A stretch of 64,000 nucleotides of DNA, taken from Gnetum montanum (Eukaryota > Streptophyta > Gnetopsida > Gnetales > Gnetaceae). The stretch lies in assembly GCA_015680685.1 (NCBI GenBank), contig MNCI01036755.1, positions 198,538 through 262,537 on the forward strand. The letters are read 5' to 3'. The notes under the pieces were generated by a model. The model worked only from the letters and a program-made list of their open reading frames with translations, was not told the DNA's origin and searched no databases. Below are positions 1 through 9,092 of this stretch, in pieces; the stretch's first letter is position 1; each line of letters begins with the position of its first letter. Made by a program: the position numbers and the translations under genes.

Positions 1-174
1 AGTAGTCATGGATGAACGTTGTTCTTGCTTCTACCAATCCGGTGTTTCGCATTCTTTGTCGACGTTTTTCGGGTAAGCCCTCTAACCGTCAACAAAGAGG
101 GGCCATTGAAACACCGTGAAAATTACGGGTCGACCTTAGGCGAAGATTCGTAATTTGAGCGAGAACGCACCTCA

Positions 175-413
175 AATTTGTTCAAGGAAAAGTTTACGCT
201 CTATCACGCACGACAGCGTAATAAGCGTAATAGGCTTCAAGACAGTTAAAGGCGAATTTGTTCAAGGACAAGTTTACGCTCTATCACGCACGGCAGCGTA
301 ATGAGCGTAATAAGCTTCAAGACAGTTAAAGGCGAATTTGTTCAAGGAAAATTTTACGCTCTATCACGCACGGCAGCGTAATGAGCGTAATAAGCTCTAG
401 GACACTTAAGAGC
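175..413 (+). repeat. three 80-bp tandem repeats in the U3 of E0
   Basis: Units start at 175, 255 and 335 with AATTTGTTCAAGGA and are nearly identical, the third diverging at its end. Each holds an inverted pair, TTACGCTC followed about 20 bases later by GAGCGTAA (GCGTAATAAGCGTAA in the first unit), so each can fold into a hairpin. The position upstream of the TATA box suggests promoter-proximal repeats. Confidence 0.9.
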
Positions 414-459
414 AAAATCTAGAGAAACACGACGGGTTGGCACTTGTTCTCGCAACACT

Positions 460-665
460 CAAACAACTGATCTTTACGCGCGTCACGCGGCGATGCGTGC
501 TCATGCGTAGGTCAGAATGCAAGCACGCGCTCATTACGCTTTGTCATGCATAGCTGCGTGATGAGTGTAAGTTACACTTTGCTTACACTCCACCATGTGT
601 AGCTGCGTGGAGAGTGTGTGTTACATTTACGCTGCGTCACGTACAGTTGCGTGATGAGCATAAAA
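460..665 (+). repeat. degenerate hairpin cluster in the U3 of E0
   Basis: A run of imperfect palindromes of about 35-40 bases: for example TTACGCT...TGATGAGTGTAA near 533-570, CTTACACTCCAC...GTGGAGAGTGTG near 578-620, and TTTACGCTGCGTCAC...GTGATGAGCATAAA near 628-664. The stems differ in sequence but share spacing and a CATAGCTG-type loop. Function unknown; see the similar layout in the E4 LTR. Confidence 0.7.
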
Positions 666-889
666 CAATCTTGAGTGCGTTGTTGTTACACCAAGGTTGC
701 GCTCATGCACGCAACAGAACGCGAATGAACGCAAACGCAGCTGAGACACGCCTATCATGGGCGTGCTCTTTACACGCACAGCACGCAAACGAGCGTGTTG
801 TGCGTAGTCGCAGTTCGACTTAAAAAAATCGTGTCAACAGGATTCGCGACATTTGGGCCCACATCATCAGGGTTGCACGTGTCGCGGCC

Positions 890-897
890 TATAAATA
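890..897 (+). promoter_or_regulatory. TATA box of the E0 LTR
   Basis: TATAAATA in the context GCGGCCTATAAATACCGCGG, downstream of the U3 repeats. The E4 LTR has the same box at 60565 after a shared CACGTG-containing stretch, supporting a real core promoter. Confidence 0.75.
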
Positions 898-1730
898 CCG
901 CGGCTGACAAATATACAAGAAAGAGGAGATTCGGGGGGGAGAGTTAGCCAGTTGACAAGTTAACAAACCAGAGCACCAGAGCACATATCGCTTTTCGTTG
1001 GCAGCAGATCAAGAGGACAAGAGCATTTTCTAAGCAAGGGCACACTTATCGCCTTGAGCAGAGAAACAAGAGCAACCTTTTGGTAATCACTGCAAACACC
1101 ATCCTTTAGCAAGAACAGAGCACAGCACGCCTGAGCCCTAACAGGGGATCTACCGGAAGCAAAGAAGCAGAACGAGAATTACAGAGTCGTCTCGCCCAGT
1201 TAGCAGGTTCTATCGTTCAAAAGATCGACAGACTTCAGAGCTTGACCATTCCTGCACCTAAGCTTTGGCTTACAAGGTAGATCAGACTTCTGTCCAGACA
1301 GTTTTCTTGTTGTTTTGTGCTCATTTTGTATCCAGTTGTTGGGGGTTTTCTCCCATTATAACGTTGTAACGTAATATACACACAAGCATACATCCTATCC
1401 AGCATTGGAACATAGATCTTTGATCTTTGCGACGTACACGTTTTTTCTCTTCCAATCAGCATCTTTTCGGCGTTTTGGCGTTATCTTTGTAGCGATCCAT
1501 TTACGTCGTTGTACTCCCATTTTGCGATCTCTCGCACCAAGTCACGACACGTAAAAATCCATAATCATCATCGCTTTTACTGACCCGTAAGTCCCTGTCT
1601 GATCGACAAGACCGTTCAGGGCACCACGGATTCGTTTTTCCAGCTTAGCCCTCGCGCGGATCCGTGGTTAAAGCTGTGTACACAGAATTTCGGTCGGTAT
1701 TTCCAGCTGCCAACGTTTTCCGTCGTTACA

Positions 1731-2936
1731 CTAAGGACAACAAGAAGTCCTTAATCAAACAATGTAGGAAGGCTACACAAAAGCCTAAAAACAAAATTGT
1801 TAAGAAATACAAGGCATTAAAGGAATTGGGCCCACCAAAGTCCACTCTCATTTCATCCATGTCCATGAACTCTACTACCTAGGCTGCTTCAACTAGTAAA
1901 CCATGGGAGGACTCCCAACCCTAAGGGAAGGGAAAAGGGGCAAAGCCACAACAACCAAAACATGAAGTTCACATTTTGGGATACATGGAGGAAGTTAGGA
2001 ACAATAGGAATGAAAAGTATATAGCCAACAACAAATAATTTCTCAATGCAATAGAATAGGCGAAAGAGTTGTTAAAGTAAAATAATACAATCCTTAGCTT
2101 ATATGACCTTGTCATTACCTCCTTTTCATAGTGTGAAGCACTCGTTAAGATGTTGACCTCTATTCCCATTAGCAAGGACATCCCTGCTAATGAAGAATCC
2201 ATCCATGTAGTGATGGTACTGTCTTCACCTAGGGAAGAAGTGAAGTCAACTTCACTAGTGTTTTACAACAACTAAATCAAGATCAACCCCCAAAATAGTG
2301 AGGTAACCAAGGATCCTCTTTTAATAACAATAAGGATAGGATGGTATAAATTGCATAGAGTACATGTAGATGATGGAGTAACAACAAATTTGATACCCTA
2401 TACCATCATTGAGCATTTAGGTCTAACTAAATAAATACAACACAGGTTGACATCATGAGTTGCTATTAAGGCATCTATCTCTTTAGAATTTGTGGCAAGA
2501 AGGTAATTTCCCATAACAACAAACTTCTTGGTGGTGGAGGAAACACTAGGATTTAACATTATCTTTTAGAGGTGTTGGTTAGCTCAATTATGAGTTGTGT
2601 CTTCACCCATCCACCAACAAATTCACTTGCCTTAAGAGGGAGGTGAAATAATCATTCATGGTGATAGCACAATTCTCCTAATAGTCAACAATGTAGATAT
2701 AGAATAGGGGTCTAAAGTGGAGTTTTAGAAAGAAACTCCTAGCCACAAAGTCAAAAAGCCAAAAGGAGTAGAAGAGGCCAAAAATAATGATGATGGACCT
2801 AGTTATATGCTATGGGAAGAGCTCCCCTTCAGCATCATAAGTGAAGGAAATAGGGAATACAAACTTGTATAAAATAGACTGTATACATTTCCTAATATCT
2901 CAAAGATTAGGAAACATTTGCACAAGTGATGTGTAC
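1731..2936 (+). pseudogene. E3 gag C-terminus and retropepsin remnant
   Basis: The start of this stretch gives a lysine-rich reading of the kind found at the end of Tat gag proteins. Protease remains lie near 2335-2690: VDDGVTTNLIPY stands where retropepsins have D-S-G-A and the hydrophobic strand, and further on a VSSPIHQQIHLP-like stretch corresponds to the conserved VPSTLHQ-type end of plant gypsy proteases, followed by an IHGD motif. The catalytic D-S/T-G has become D-D-G and the frame is broken by stops near 2430, 2560 and 2610. The reading continues as weakly coding sequence to about 2930, where E5 begins. Confidence 0.6.
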
Positions 2937-3560
2937 CCCTAAGCCTCCCACCCTATGCACCTATGACCATGGAGCCATATGCACTTATAGCCTTTTAACC
3001 TAGTTTATACTTTATCTATCTGTGCCACTTTGTTAAATTTTAATTTGCATATAGCCAAAGTTTATCCTTGTTTGCATTTTTACTATTAAAGCCTTTTATT
3101 TTCTCTTTTATCATGTTAAATGCATAAAAACACCATAAAAACCTTAAAACTAGAAAATCCATAAAAATTTTAAATCATAAAATAGACAATAAAAAATATG
3201 CTTTTCTCTACAAAACAAAAAGCCCACCATGGCCTAAAACTAGCAAAATCCTATGGCCCAACATGGTCTTAAATTGACAAACAATGTCATAACTTATTTT
3301 ATTTTTAGCTTTCAACCTTATTGCCTAGCCAATTTGACCTTTTGAGTGAGCCAATGTAGCCTTATACCAATGTCACAATGTAAGACCATGTAATCGTAAT
3401 AAAACCATAATTATAGAATGATATAACCAAAATTAAAACTTAATAATATTAATTAAAGTATTTAAGACATGATAGCCATGGCCACATAGTGTGGAAAAAG
3501 TTCAAAAAATACACAATAAAATAATAAGACCATTCACATCTAAATCATTAGGTAACACTA
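2937..3560 (-). repeat. probable 3' LTR remnant of E5
   Basis: On the minus strand the stretch ends with GGCTTAGGGGTACACATCA at 2937, comparable to the LTR end at 33889 and to element A. A doublet of the form GCTAGTTTTAGGCC near 3226-3290 has a counterpart near 35010-35100 in the other LTR. The rest aligns poorly and the right limit is a guess. Positions 3300-3627 otherwise hold only AT-rich sequence. Confidence 0.35.
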
Positions 3561-3627
3561 GCCATAACAACATTGACATCAAACATGATCAACAACAAGA
3601 ACAACTGAAAATACATCACTAGTGATG

Positions 3628-3699
3628 CTAGTGTGCATTTGGAGGAGGAGGTGGAGGGTCATTTCCATCCTCACCATTGGGACCATTGATATTTGGTGT
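3628..3699 (-). pseudogene. terminal exon (exon 6) of the E5 gene
   Basis: Reading leftward, a splice-acceptor-like ATGTTATAG ends at 3700 and is followed by 72 bases that stay open and end in TAG at 3628. The 23 residues begin TPNINGPNGEDG and end in a run of six prolines and PNAH. An acidic, proline-rich tail with a clean stop right after an acceptor looks like a true last exon. The intron before it runs to about 3810. Function unknown. Confidence 0.55.
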
Positions 3700-3809
3700 C
3701 TATAACATGACAACATAAAGATAATTAGCAATCAACACAAATACAAAATCAAATTAATAAATTTTAAAAAATAAAACATAATAAAACCATATCACAAAAA
3801 AGTAAGGGG

Positions 3810-4636
3810 ACTTTGGCATGATCTATTTCATGGGAAGATGTTGAAGGTGAATCTCCAAAAAATGGAGGATTTGGTCTTCTATCATGTGGGTCTAGTCCAC
3901 ATCCCCTAGATTAATGCCTGTGAGGATGTTACTCTTGTAAACATCTATTCATGTAGGTAGATCCCATGACACCATAATAGTAGATACCTTAGCCACAATT
4001 GTAGAGATCTAAGGAGTAGGGGATTTAGCCATAGTGAGAGTGTCTTTAAACAACTTAAAGGTACTTTCAACTTGAATCCCTTTAACGAACAACTCCAACT
4101 TGTGTCATTTGATAGAATCCTCTTTCAACCACTTAAGATAAGACTCATGATAAGCCTTATACTTCTTCTTATGATCTTTTTGTGCCTAGATCCACTATAG
4201 AACTCAAGCACACTAATCCTTTTACTCTTTGGCCTTGTGGGTGATCAAGTCCATCTACAATCACTACTCCACCATCTCTCAAGCAAGGGCAACCTTGTCA
4301 TGAATGATGTTCTAGTAGTAGGCCCACATGATCTCATTGGTTCATAAGGACTCTATGTTAGCCACTTGGGCTTCCAAAAACTCCTTGTGATCCTATACAT
4401 CATTGATCACTTAGGCTTACCTCTTATTCTTTTCCTTTAAGATCACAACTTACTTCCATAGGGATATATTTGACCTTTGGAATTCCCATGAAGCCTTCGT
4501 GCATGAAATTGAAATATTAGTTGGACTTTCGTAAAACTCTTGTACAACTTTCATAGAACATTTTCCACTTTATGAGGGAGACTAGGCAATAATTCTATCT
4601 CCATGTCACTATTGGGATCTAATGAAATCTTAGGCA
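3810..4636 (-). pseudogene. exon 5 of the E5 gene, coiled-coil-like
   Basis: The acceptor is TTGTTTTTAG just right of 4636. The exon opens with VPKISLDPNSDMEIELLP and then moves into a long heptad-like stretch rich in K, E, L and I (for example EFLEAQVANIESL and KKKYKAYHESYLKWLKED). About a dozen stops are mostly TAG/TAA at places where glutamine or tryptophan would fit the pattern, plus at least one frameshift after about 4560. The donor near 3810 is not certain. This is the kind of sequence expected for an elongated structural or adaptor-like protein; no family recognised. Confidence 0.45.
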
Positions 4637-4760
4637 CTAAAAACAATACAACCATAAAATATATCCAAAAGCACAATATACAATAAGAATAGTCATAAGC
4701 ATAACATATAACCTATATACCTCTAAAAACCAACATAAAACAATTAAGGAAAAATAAAAC

Positions 4761-5176
4761 AAAGTTCTTAGCAATTTTAGTAGCAACTTATTGTAATTGA
4801 TCAATGATATCCTTGGCCACCCCATGCATGAATTCCACTTTGTTTGGAATCTCTACCCATGGTTTCATGTGAAACGTAGGGGTAGATGCTTCTACTTGGG
4901 GCTTGATGTCTACAACAAATATAACAATCAAAAAATGGTTAGAACAAAACCTAAAATATAAAATAATAAACTATAATAAATGATGTAAAAGTGTTTTCAT
5001 ACCTAGATCCTCATCTGGGTTGAAAACTAGCGGTTCAGTTGATAATGGTTCATCAAATAGGACGTCCAGGTCATCCAACACAACATTGGCCAACCCCTCA
5101 TCCTCATACTATTGTAGAAGTGCCTCCTCTAAGTGCCTCTACTCTATTGCTACTTCTGTAGCTTGGGCTACCAATT
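4761..5176 (-). pseudogene. exons 3 and 4 of the E5 gene with a GT-AG intron
   Basis: Exon 3 runs from 5176 to 5003: acceptor AATCAACAAG before it, donor GTATGAAAAC after it. It reads as an acidic peptide including LDDLDVLFDEPLS and VFNPDEDL. The intron (5002-4910) ends in TTTGTTGTAG. Exon 4 runs from 4909 to about 4761 and reads IKPQVEASTPTFHMKPWVEI and onward to IIDQL, with one TAA. The two exons join in a sensible reading, and the intron is AT-rich with a pyrimidine tract, as in plant introns. The exon 4 donor (GTTTTA at 4760) is tentative. Confidence 0.55.
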
Positions 5177-5322
5177 CTTGTTGATTATTTAGAAGAAAAA
5201 TAAATCCAAAATATTAAAATGACTTAACAAAATAATAGCACAACGTTAAAACCTTAGAACATAAGACTTAAAGCATAGAATAAAAAAACATAAATAGCCA
5301 AAGTTAAAAAAATACTAGTAAC

Positions 5323-6343
5323 CATCCCATGTGTTCAACCAAACTTAAGTGTAATCCTTCTCTTGGAATGCTGCTTAGTGGCTAGTGTTGCTTCCTCAAC
5401 TATGGTTCACTTCCACTTTTCTCTAGTTGCCCCATCAACTTTAGCACATAACTTCTTGGCCCTCTCAGCATTAGCTCACTCAACATGAGGCTCTAGCCCC
5501 ATGCTATCAAGGGAAGCACAACACCTATCATTAAGTCCCTCAATGGTGACAGATAGTGACTCCCCAACATCCTTTGGTGGGCTTTGGACCTACATGGTTG
5601 GATAAATGTGTTTTATCCAAGGCCTAGAAAGTTGGGAAGGGTCTTGTCTTACCCATCGTCTATCCGTCCTTACCACCAAGAACTTTGCAAATCTTCTCAA
5701 ATATACTATAAAGAATGCATAGTGCATGTGGCATATTGTGAGATCCTCCTAAATTTTGAGGATTTTCTCTTGTAGTCTAGAGGCCAAGTGAGCAACATAG
5801 TTAAACTAAGCACCTTTGATTAGAACCTTCATCATGGTCCATAATTGGGTGATGCTGATTATCTTCTTCTATGATAGTAGCTTTGGAAAGGAACTACACC
5901 TAAATAAGGAATAAAATTCCCTTGCTTCTAGTACCTAGAAATCCTCCAAGGTCAACCCAAAATGGACACAACAAGAACTTGACCATGCCTTCACCTCCTC
6001 ACGATGGCTTACCTCTATTGCTAGTTTGGTGGCAACTCTCATCCCTTCAGTGGAAACAACAAAGACATCATAGAAGATAGCCTCATTAATGGAAAAGGTG
6101 GTAAGCACATTTTGAATCTTGGTGATAAGCTTCTTGGCTTGTTCACTAAAGGAGTCAATAATGTTCACCATCTTAGTAGTAGGGATGGTTAGGTTAGGTG
6201 CCATGAAAAGATCAAGCAAACCTACATGAGCAATGTTTGCTTGAATATTTCTAGGTGTTTTTTCCTTCAACCAATGCTTTGCCAATTCCACCTCATCATA
6301 TTTTAGCATGAGAGTTTCGTCAAGGCATATTAAAACAACCAAG
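5323..6343 (-). pseudogene. exon 2 of the E5 gene, split by E2
   Basis: The longest exon: it starts at 29318 (acceptor TTTATTGTCTTGTAG), is cut at 29289-29293 by the insertion of E2, and resumes at 6343. Across the junction the frame is exact once E2 and one CCAAG copy are ignored. From 6343 to 5935 the frame is open (VELAKHWLKEKTPRN, ANIAHVGLLDLFMAPNLTIP, DSFSEQAKKLITKIQNVL). Below 5935 it has stops and changes frame but stays coding-like (VGESLSVTIEGLNDRCCASL near 5560) to the donor GGATG/GTTACT at 5323. The N-terminal part looks globular, the later part helical. I do not recognise the family. It may be a captured host gene or an extra gene typical of the element. Confidence 0.55.
6339..6343. 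repeat. target-site duplication of E2 (CCAAG)
   Basis: CCAAG at 6339-6343 directly before the TGTTGG start, and again at 29289-29293 directly after the CCAAAA end. The 5-bp length is usual for Ty3/gypsy integrases. The reading frame of the E5 exon continues across the empty site, which confirms it. Confidence 0.9.
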
Positions 6344-6769
6344 TGTTGGCACATTTGGCCATTTCATGGAATATTTGGACTATCATATTCAAAATTGGAA
6401 TAACGAATGTTTGAGAATTTAAAAGTAAACATATAGCTTAAAAGTTATGGGATGATGAGTGTGTTAGTATAACCTCATTACAGTCAGTGGAGATTCTAGA
6501 TTTCTATAACAAAGAGAATACGGATGTTCTGGATTACTAAAAAAAGAAATTTTTCACGTTCAAACTTTAACAAGAGAAAATCGGAACGAGACATTTACCT
6601 GCTACTATGGTATCCCACAGTGATCTATCCTAACTTTCCTGAGATCGATTAACATATCCATGTTGCACAGCAAAGGGCATGTTTGCTTGGCCATGGATTC
6701 AAGTAAGTGGGGAGGAGCATCATAGTCCAAAAAATGTTTTAAGTAAGGATTCAAGAATTCGATTCTTGA

Positions 6770-7015
6770 AATAGGGATCATTTAAGTTTTTCGAATATAA
6801 ATGTTTTGATATTTTATTTCAATATTTGTACTCTTGTGAAGTTTTAAATTTTTCTAGTCCATTTGAATGATTTGGACATCCAGAATCTATTGGCGTTGGG
6901 GCTATGGCTAAGCTGTGAAGAACATCACTTGCATTGTCTCCTGAATTTGCTAAATACGGATGCCCAATTGCCTCAGATTTTACTAATGCTTTAGGTATCA
7001 ATGGTGCTCCAGAAG
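6770..7015 (-). pseudogene. unidentified captured coding-like fragment, 5' LTR copy
   Basis: On the minus strand a frame runs from about 7015 with GAPLIPKALVKSEAIGHPYL and SGDNASDVLHSLAIAPTPID, then decays. The 3' LTR copy (26240-26570) keeps more of it. The composition and the conservation of the reading between both LTRs suggest exon-derived sequence. I could not name the protein. Confidence 0.4.
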
Positions 7016-7076
7016 ATAATGATGTTCAGTGGCAAAGTTTGCATTATCTTGCTATAGTGTCCTTTCCATGGCAATA

Positions 7077-7081
7077 GAAGC
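7077..7081. repeat. target-site duplication of E1 (GAAGC)
   Basis: GAAGC at 7077-7081 before TATTGGC and at 16516-16520 after GCCAATA. The uninterrupted E2 3' LTR has the related AAAAGCATCATC at the matching place (about 26630). The five bases before each copy (CAATA) are also the same, one belonging to E2 and one to the end of E1; this is probably chance. Confidence 0.85.
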
Positions 7082-7417
7082 TATTGGCACATTTTGGCCA
7101 TTCAATGGAATAGGCTTTATAAGGTTATGGTGATTTTTGAAAAATTTAAAAGAGATTGTTTAGATTTTGTTTCTTCACCTTGAAGTCTACCATGTCAATT
7201 AAGACAAGCTTTTGCTAATTAGTTCACATCCACAAAGGCATGGTTGAATGTCCCAAAATCTTAGAGGCCTTGTTCAACTTGCATCCTTGAACCAACCAAT
7301 ACACAAAAGTTGTAGAGCCTCCTTCCAAGGACCATGTTGCCCATATGCAAAAATCATACCATTCCATGGGATTTCATCCCTTGTTGGCATTCGGACAAAA
7401 TGAGCCTAGAATCATGN

Positions 7418-7715
7418 TATATTTGGGCTGGTGGGAGCTGCAGGAATATTTCTACGATCAGCATGAGGAGCCTTGGAGTTGCTCTGTATGTCAGTGCCCT
7501 CGGAGGCGATAGTTTTATCTCTAGTATTTTGATCAAAATTATTAGCAAAACATCTAGATTAATAGGAAAAGAGGACTGTGGAGGTGTGAACAACAAGTGC
7601 AACACATTTCTAGTGGAATTCTTCGGTGTTCTTCTGCACAGATGCGGCTAGCAAGGCCGTCAGATTCTGCGCCTACCTGTTGACCATCAAAAATTCTGCT
7701 ATGTCTCCTCAATGA
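7418..7715 (+). pseudogene. NPF (NRT1/PTR family) transporter fragment, E1 5' LTR copy
   Basis: After the N, the reading LQEYFYDQ is followed, one frame over, by MRSLGVALYVSALGGDSF, then ISSILIKIISKT. These are the characteristic segments of plant NRT1/PTR-family proton-coupled transporters, lying between the later membrane helices. A further frameshift follows. The piece covers perhaps a fifth of the usual protein of about 580 residues, so it cannot transport anything. Family identification is from remembered motifs; the origin as a captured host sequence is inferred. Confidence 0.75.
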
Positions 7716-8121
7716 TGCCGAGGTTTTCAATGAGGCCTGGGAGGCTGTTATTGCTATTTTGCAATGTCGCCTCCGTGAAGCGCCCCCCCATAATTAGGGT
7801 TTTTGCCACCTGTGCCCTCCCACGTTTCATCGACGACCCCATGAATGCCGAAATTCGAAAGTGTGGAAAAATGCTCTGTAATTTATGCTGGAAAGATTTA
7901 TGATGAAGGGGCATGAAAACGTAGCAAATTTTTGTTAGAATTCTGGATGATTCCCTTCGATGAAGGAAGAAGAATTTTGCCTAGCATGGCTTCAGCTCTG
8001 TGGTAGCTCAGGGTTTGTTTTGAAGCTCTGGATTTTCACGGTGACTGCGTGTGAGTTTGTGGGAGGACAGATGGCCAGTGGCGGGAGGATGCACAGCAGT
8101 GAAGAGGGCTGCAGTGGCATC

Positions 8122-8195
8122 AGCAATGAACTAATGGTGGAAATGATCATGTATGGGCTAGAAGAGAAGAATTCAGGCCAGGCCAAAGCCTTGCT
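8122..8195 (+). pseudogene. short HSP70-like trace in the E1 5' LTR
   Basis: The reading ISNELMVEMIMYGLEEKNSG resembles [16 protein letters not shown] in the E2 LTR and the HSP70 segment INEPTAAAIAYGLDKK. The bases also match (ATGTATGGGCTAGA). The other E1 LTR has the same at about 14205-14275. The match is too short to stand alone; it is accepted because E2 has the longer copy at a comparable place. Confidence 0.5.
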
Positions 8196-9084
8196 CCATA
8201 GTGCACGAGTGGAGGACTAAAACACACGGTCGCGATCTGTTGCTGTTGAGGTTATTGGAGGCCCTGACATTCCTTTCCACCACGGGAGACCAGATAAGTC
8301 TGATCAGGATCAGCTAGAAGAGGGATGTCTACCTGATGCAACCAAAGGTACCGTGAGGGTTCTAACAGAAAAATCTGCACAACGCTGACATTTTTCAGAC
8401 AGACCAATAGCACCGATCATTCTTGACCAATGGCGATCCTCTTCCTGCTCCAACATCGCACCTGCAGTCCCTAATCTATGTAAAAAAAATAATAAGAACA
8501 GAAATCCATCAACCAAGAACAAGGAACTCCGTTCTGGGTAGCTTCAAAACTGCGGCAGTCTACATTCGAGGGAATAACGCTCCAAGGTTTTTGGTAAGAG
8601 GTAGCAACGAAAAAATCATTTGCAATCGGAGACGCTATGGCGGTAAAGAGAATATTACACTTTTGGGTAGTGCCAAACCTTTGAAGAATGTAATTATGTA
8701 TGATATTGAGTCCAGCACTATGAAGCCTTAGATGTCGATTCATTGCTTATATATTTGTCGGAGTCATTGCCAAAACATATTCATTATGTATATAGTTTTA
8801 AAGAATTCATGGGATAGTTATATGAACACACCATTTGGCCACCATAGCTTTTATTTTCTATAGTGGTAATTTTTTGTNAAATTAGATTAGGGATTTTAGA
8901 TTTATTTTAATAAATTACATACAAAGGCAATATTTATAATATTTACAAATATTAATTCCTCCTAACTTTATGTATAACTTCCTAACTATATAACTCCCTC
9001 CTAATTAAATGGGTAAGTTGTAACCTCCTTGCTTGGGAGAAAAGTTAGCTAGGATATTTTGGCATGTAACTACCTTGTAAACCT

Positions 9085-9092
9085 TATAAAAA
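9085..9092 (+). promoter_or_regulatory. TATA box of the E1 5' LTR
   Basis: TATAAAAA followed by GGCTTCA. The same box and context stand at 15222 (E1 3' LTR), 18008 and 28108 (E2 LTRs), which marks the U3/R border in this family. Confidence 0.8.

Larger units (their letters stand above)
1..1730 (+). mobile_element. E0: 3' end of a Tat-like Ty3/gypsy element
   Basis: Positions 1-106 match the sequence just before the E3 3' LTR (50045-50150), including a purine stretch AACAAAGAGGGG at 91-102, the likely polypurine tract. The LTR follows at 107 (TGAAACACC). Its end at 1730 (CGTCGTTACA) is set by similarity to the E4 LTR, which ends CGCTACA at 61177. After 1730 there is no primer-binding site but gag/protease remains of another element (E3), so this is a 3' LTR and the body of E0 lies left of the window. 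No coding sequence is visible. The left end, and so the target duplication, cannot be seen. Confidence 0.75.
107..1730 (+). repeat. 3' LTR of E0
   Basis: About 1.62 kb, starting TGAAACACC and ending TTACA. It contains 80-bp direct repeats (175-413), a row of hairpin motifs (about 460-665), a TATA box (890-897) and a U5 part resembling E4: the motif GATCGACAAGACCGTTCAGG near 1600 has a close counterpart near 61050. The first bases also match the truncated E3 LTR at 50151. Small open frames at 614-823 (+) and 1235-1462 (-) lie in this repeat, lack codon-like conservation and are not called as genes. Confidence 0.75.
6344..7081 (+). repeat. 5' LTR of E2, first part
   Basis: Matches 25853-26625 base for base over long runs (TGTTGGCACATTTGGCC and onward), apart from a 3' LTR segment near 26245-26280 that is shorter here. 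It contains the unidentified minus-strand coding-like stretch (about 6770-7015). Interrupted at 7081 by E1. Confidence 0.9.

Noticed and set aside
175-413. CRISPR-like array (80-bp direct repeats)
   Set aside because: Units are contiguous with no unique spacers and lie in the U3 of a plant LTR.
1-1730. 5' LTR of E3
   Set aside because: A polypurine-like stretch precedes it, no primer-binding site follows it, and only about 600 bases separate it from the E3 protease.
5584-5775. Plus-strand frame of 63 codons
   Set aside because: Lies opposite the E5 exon 2, which has the coding-like composition; no support of its own.
7334-7651. Intact 105-codon gene
   Set aside because: It spans an N and is a frameshifted NPF fragment joined to unrelated LTR sequence.
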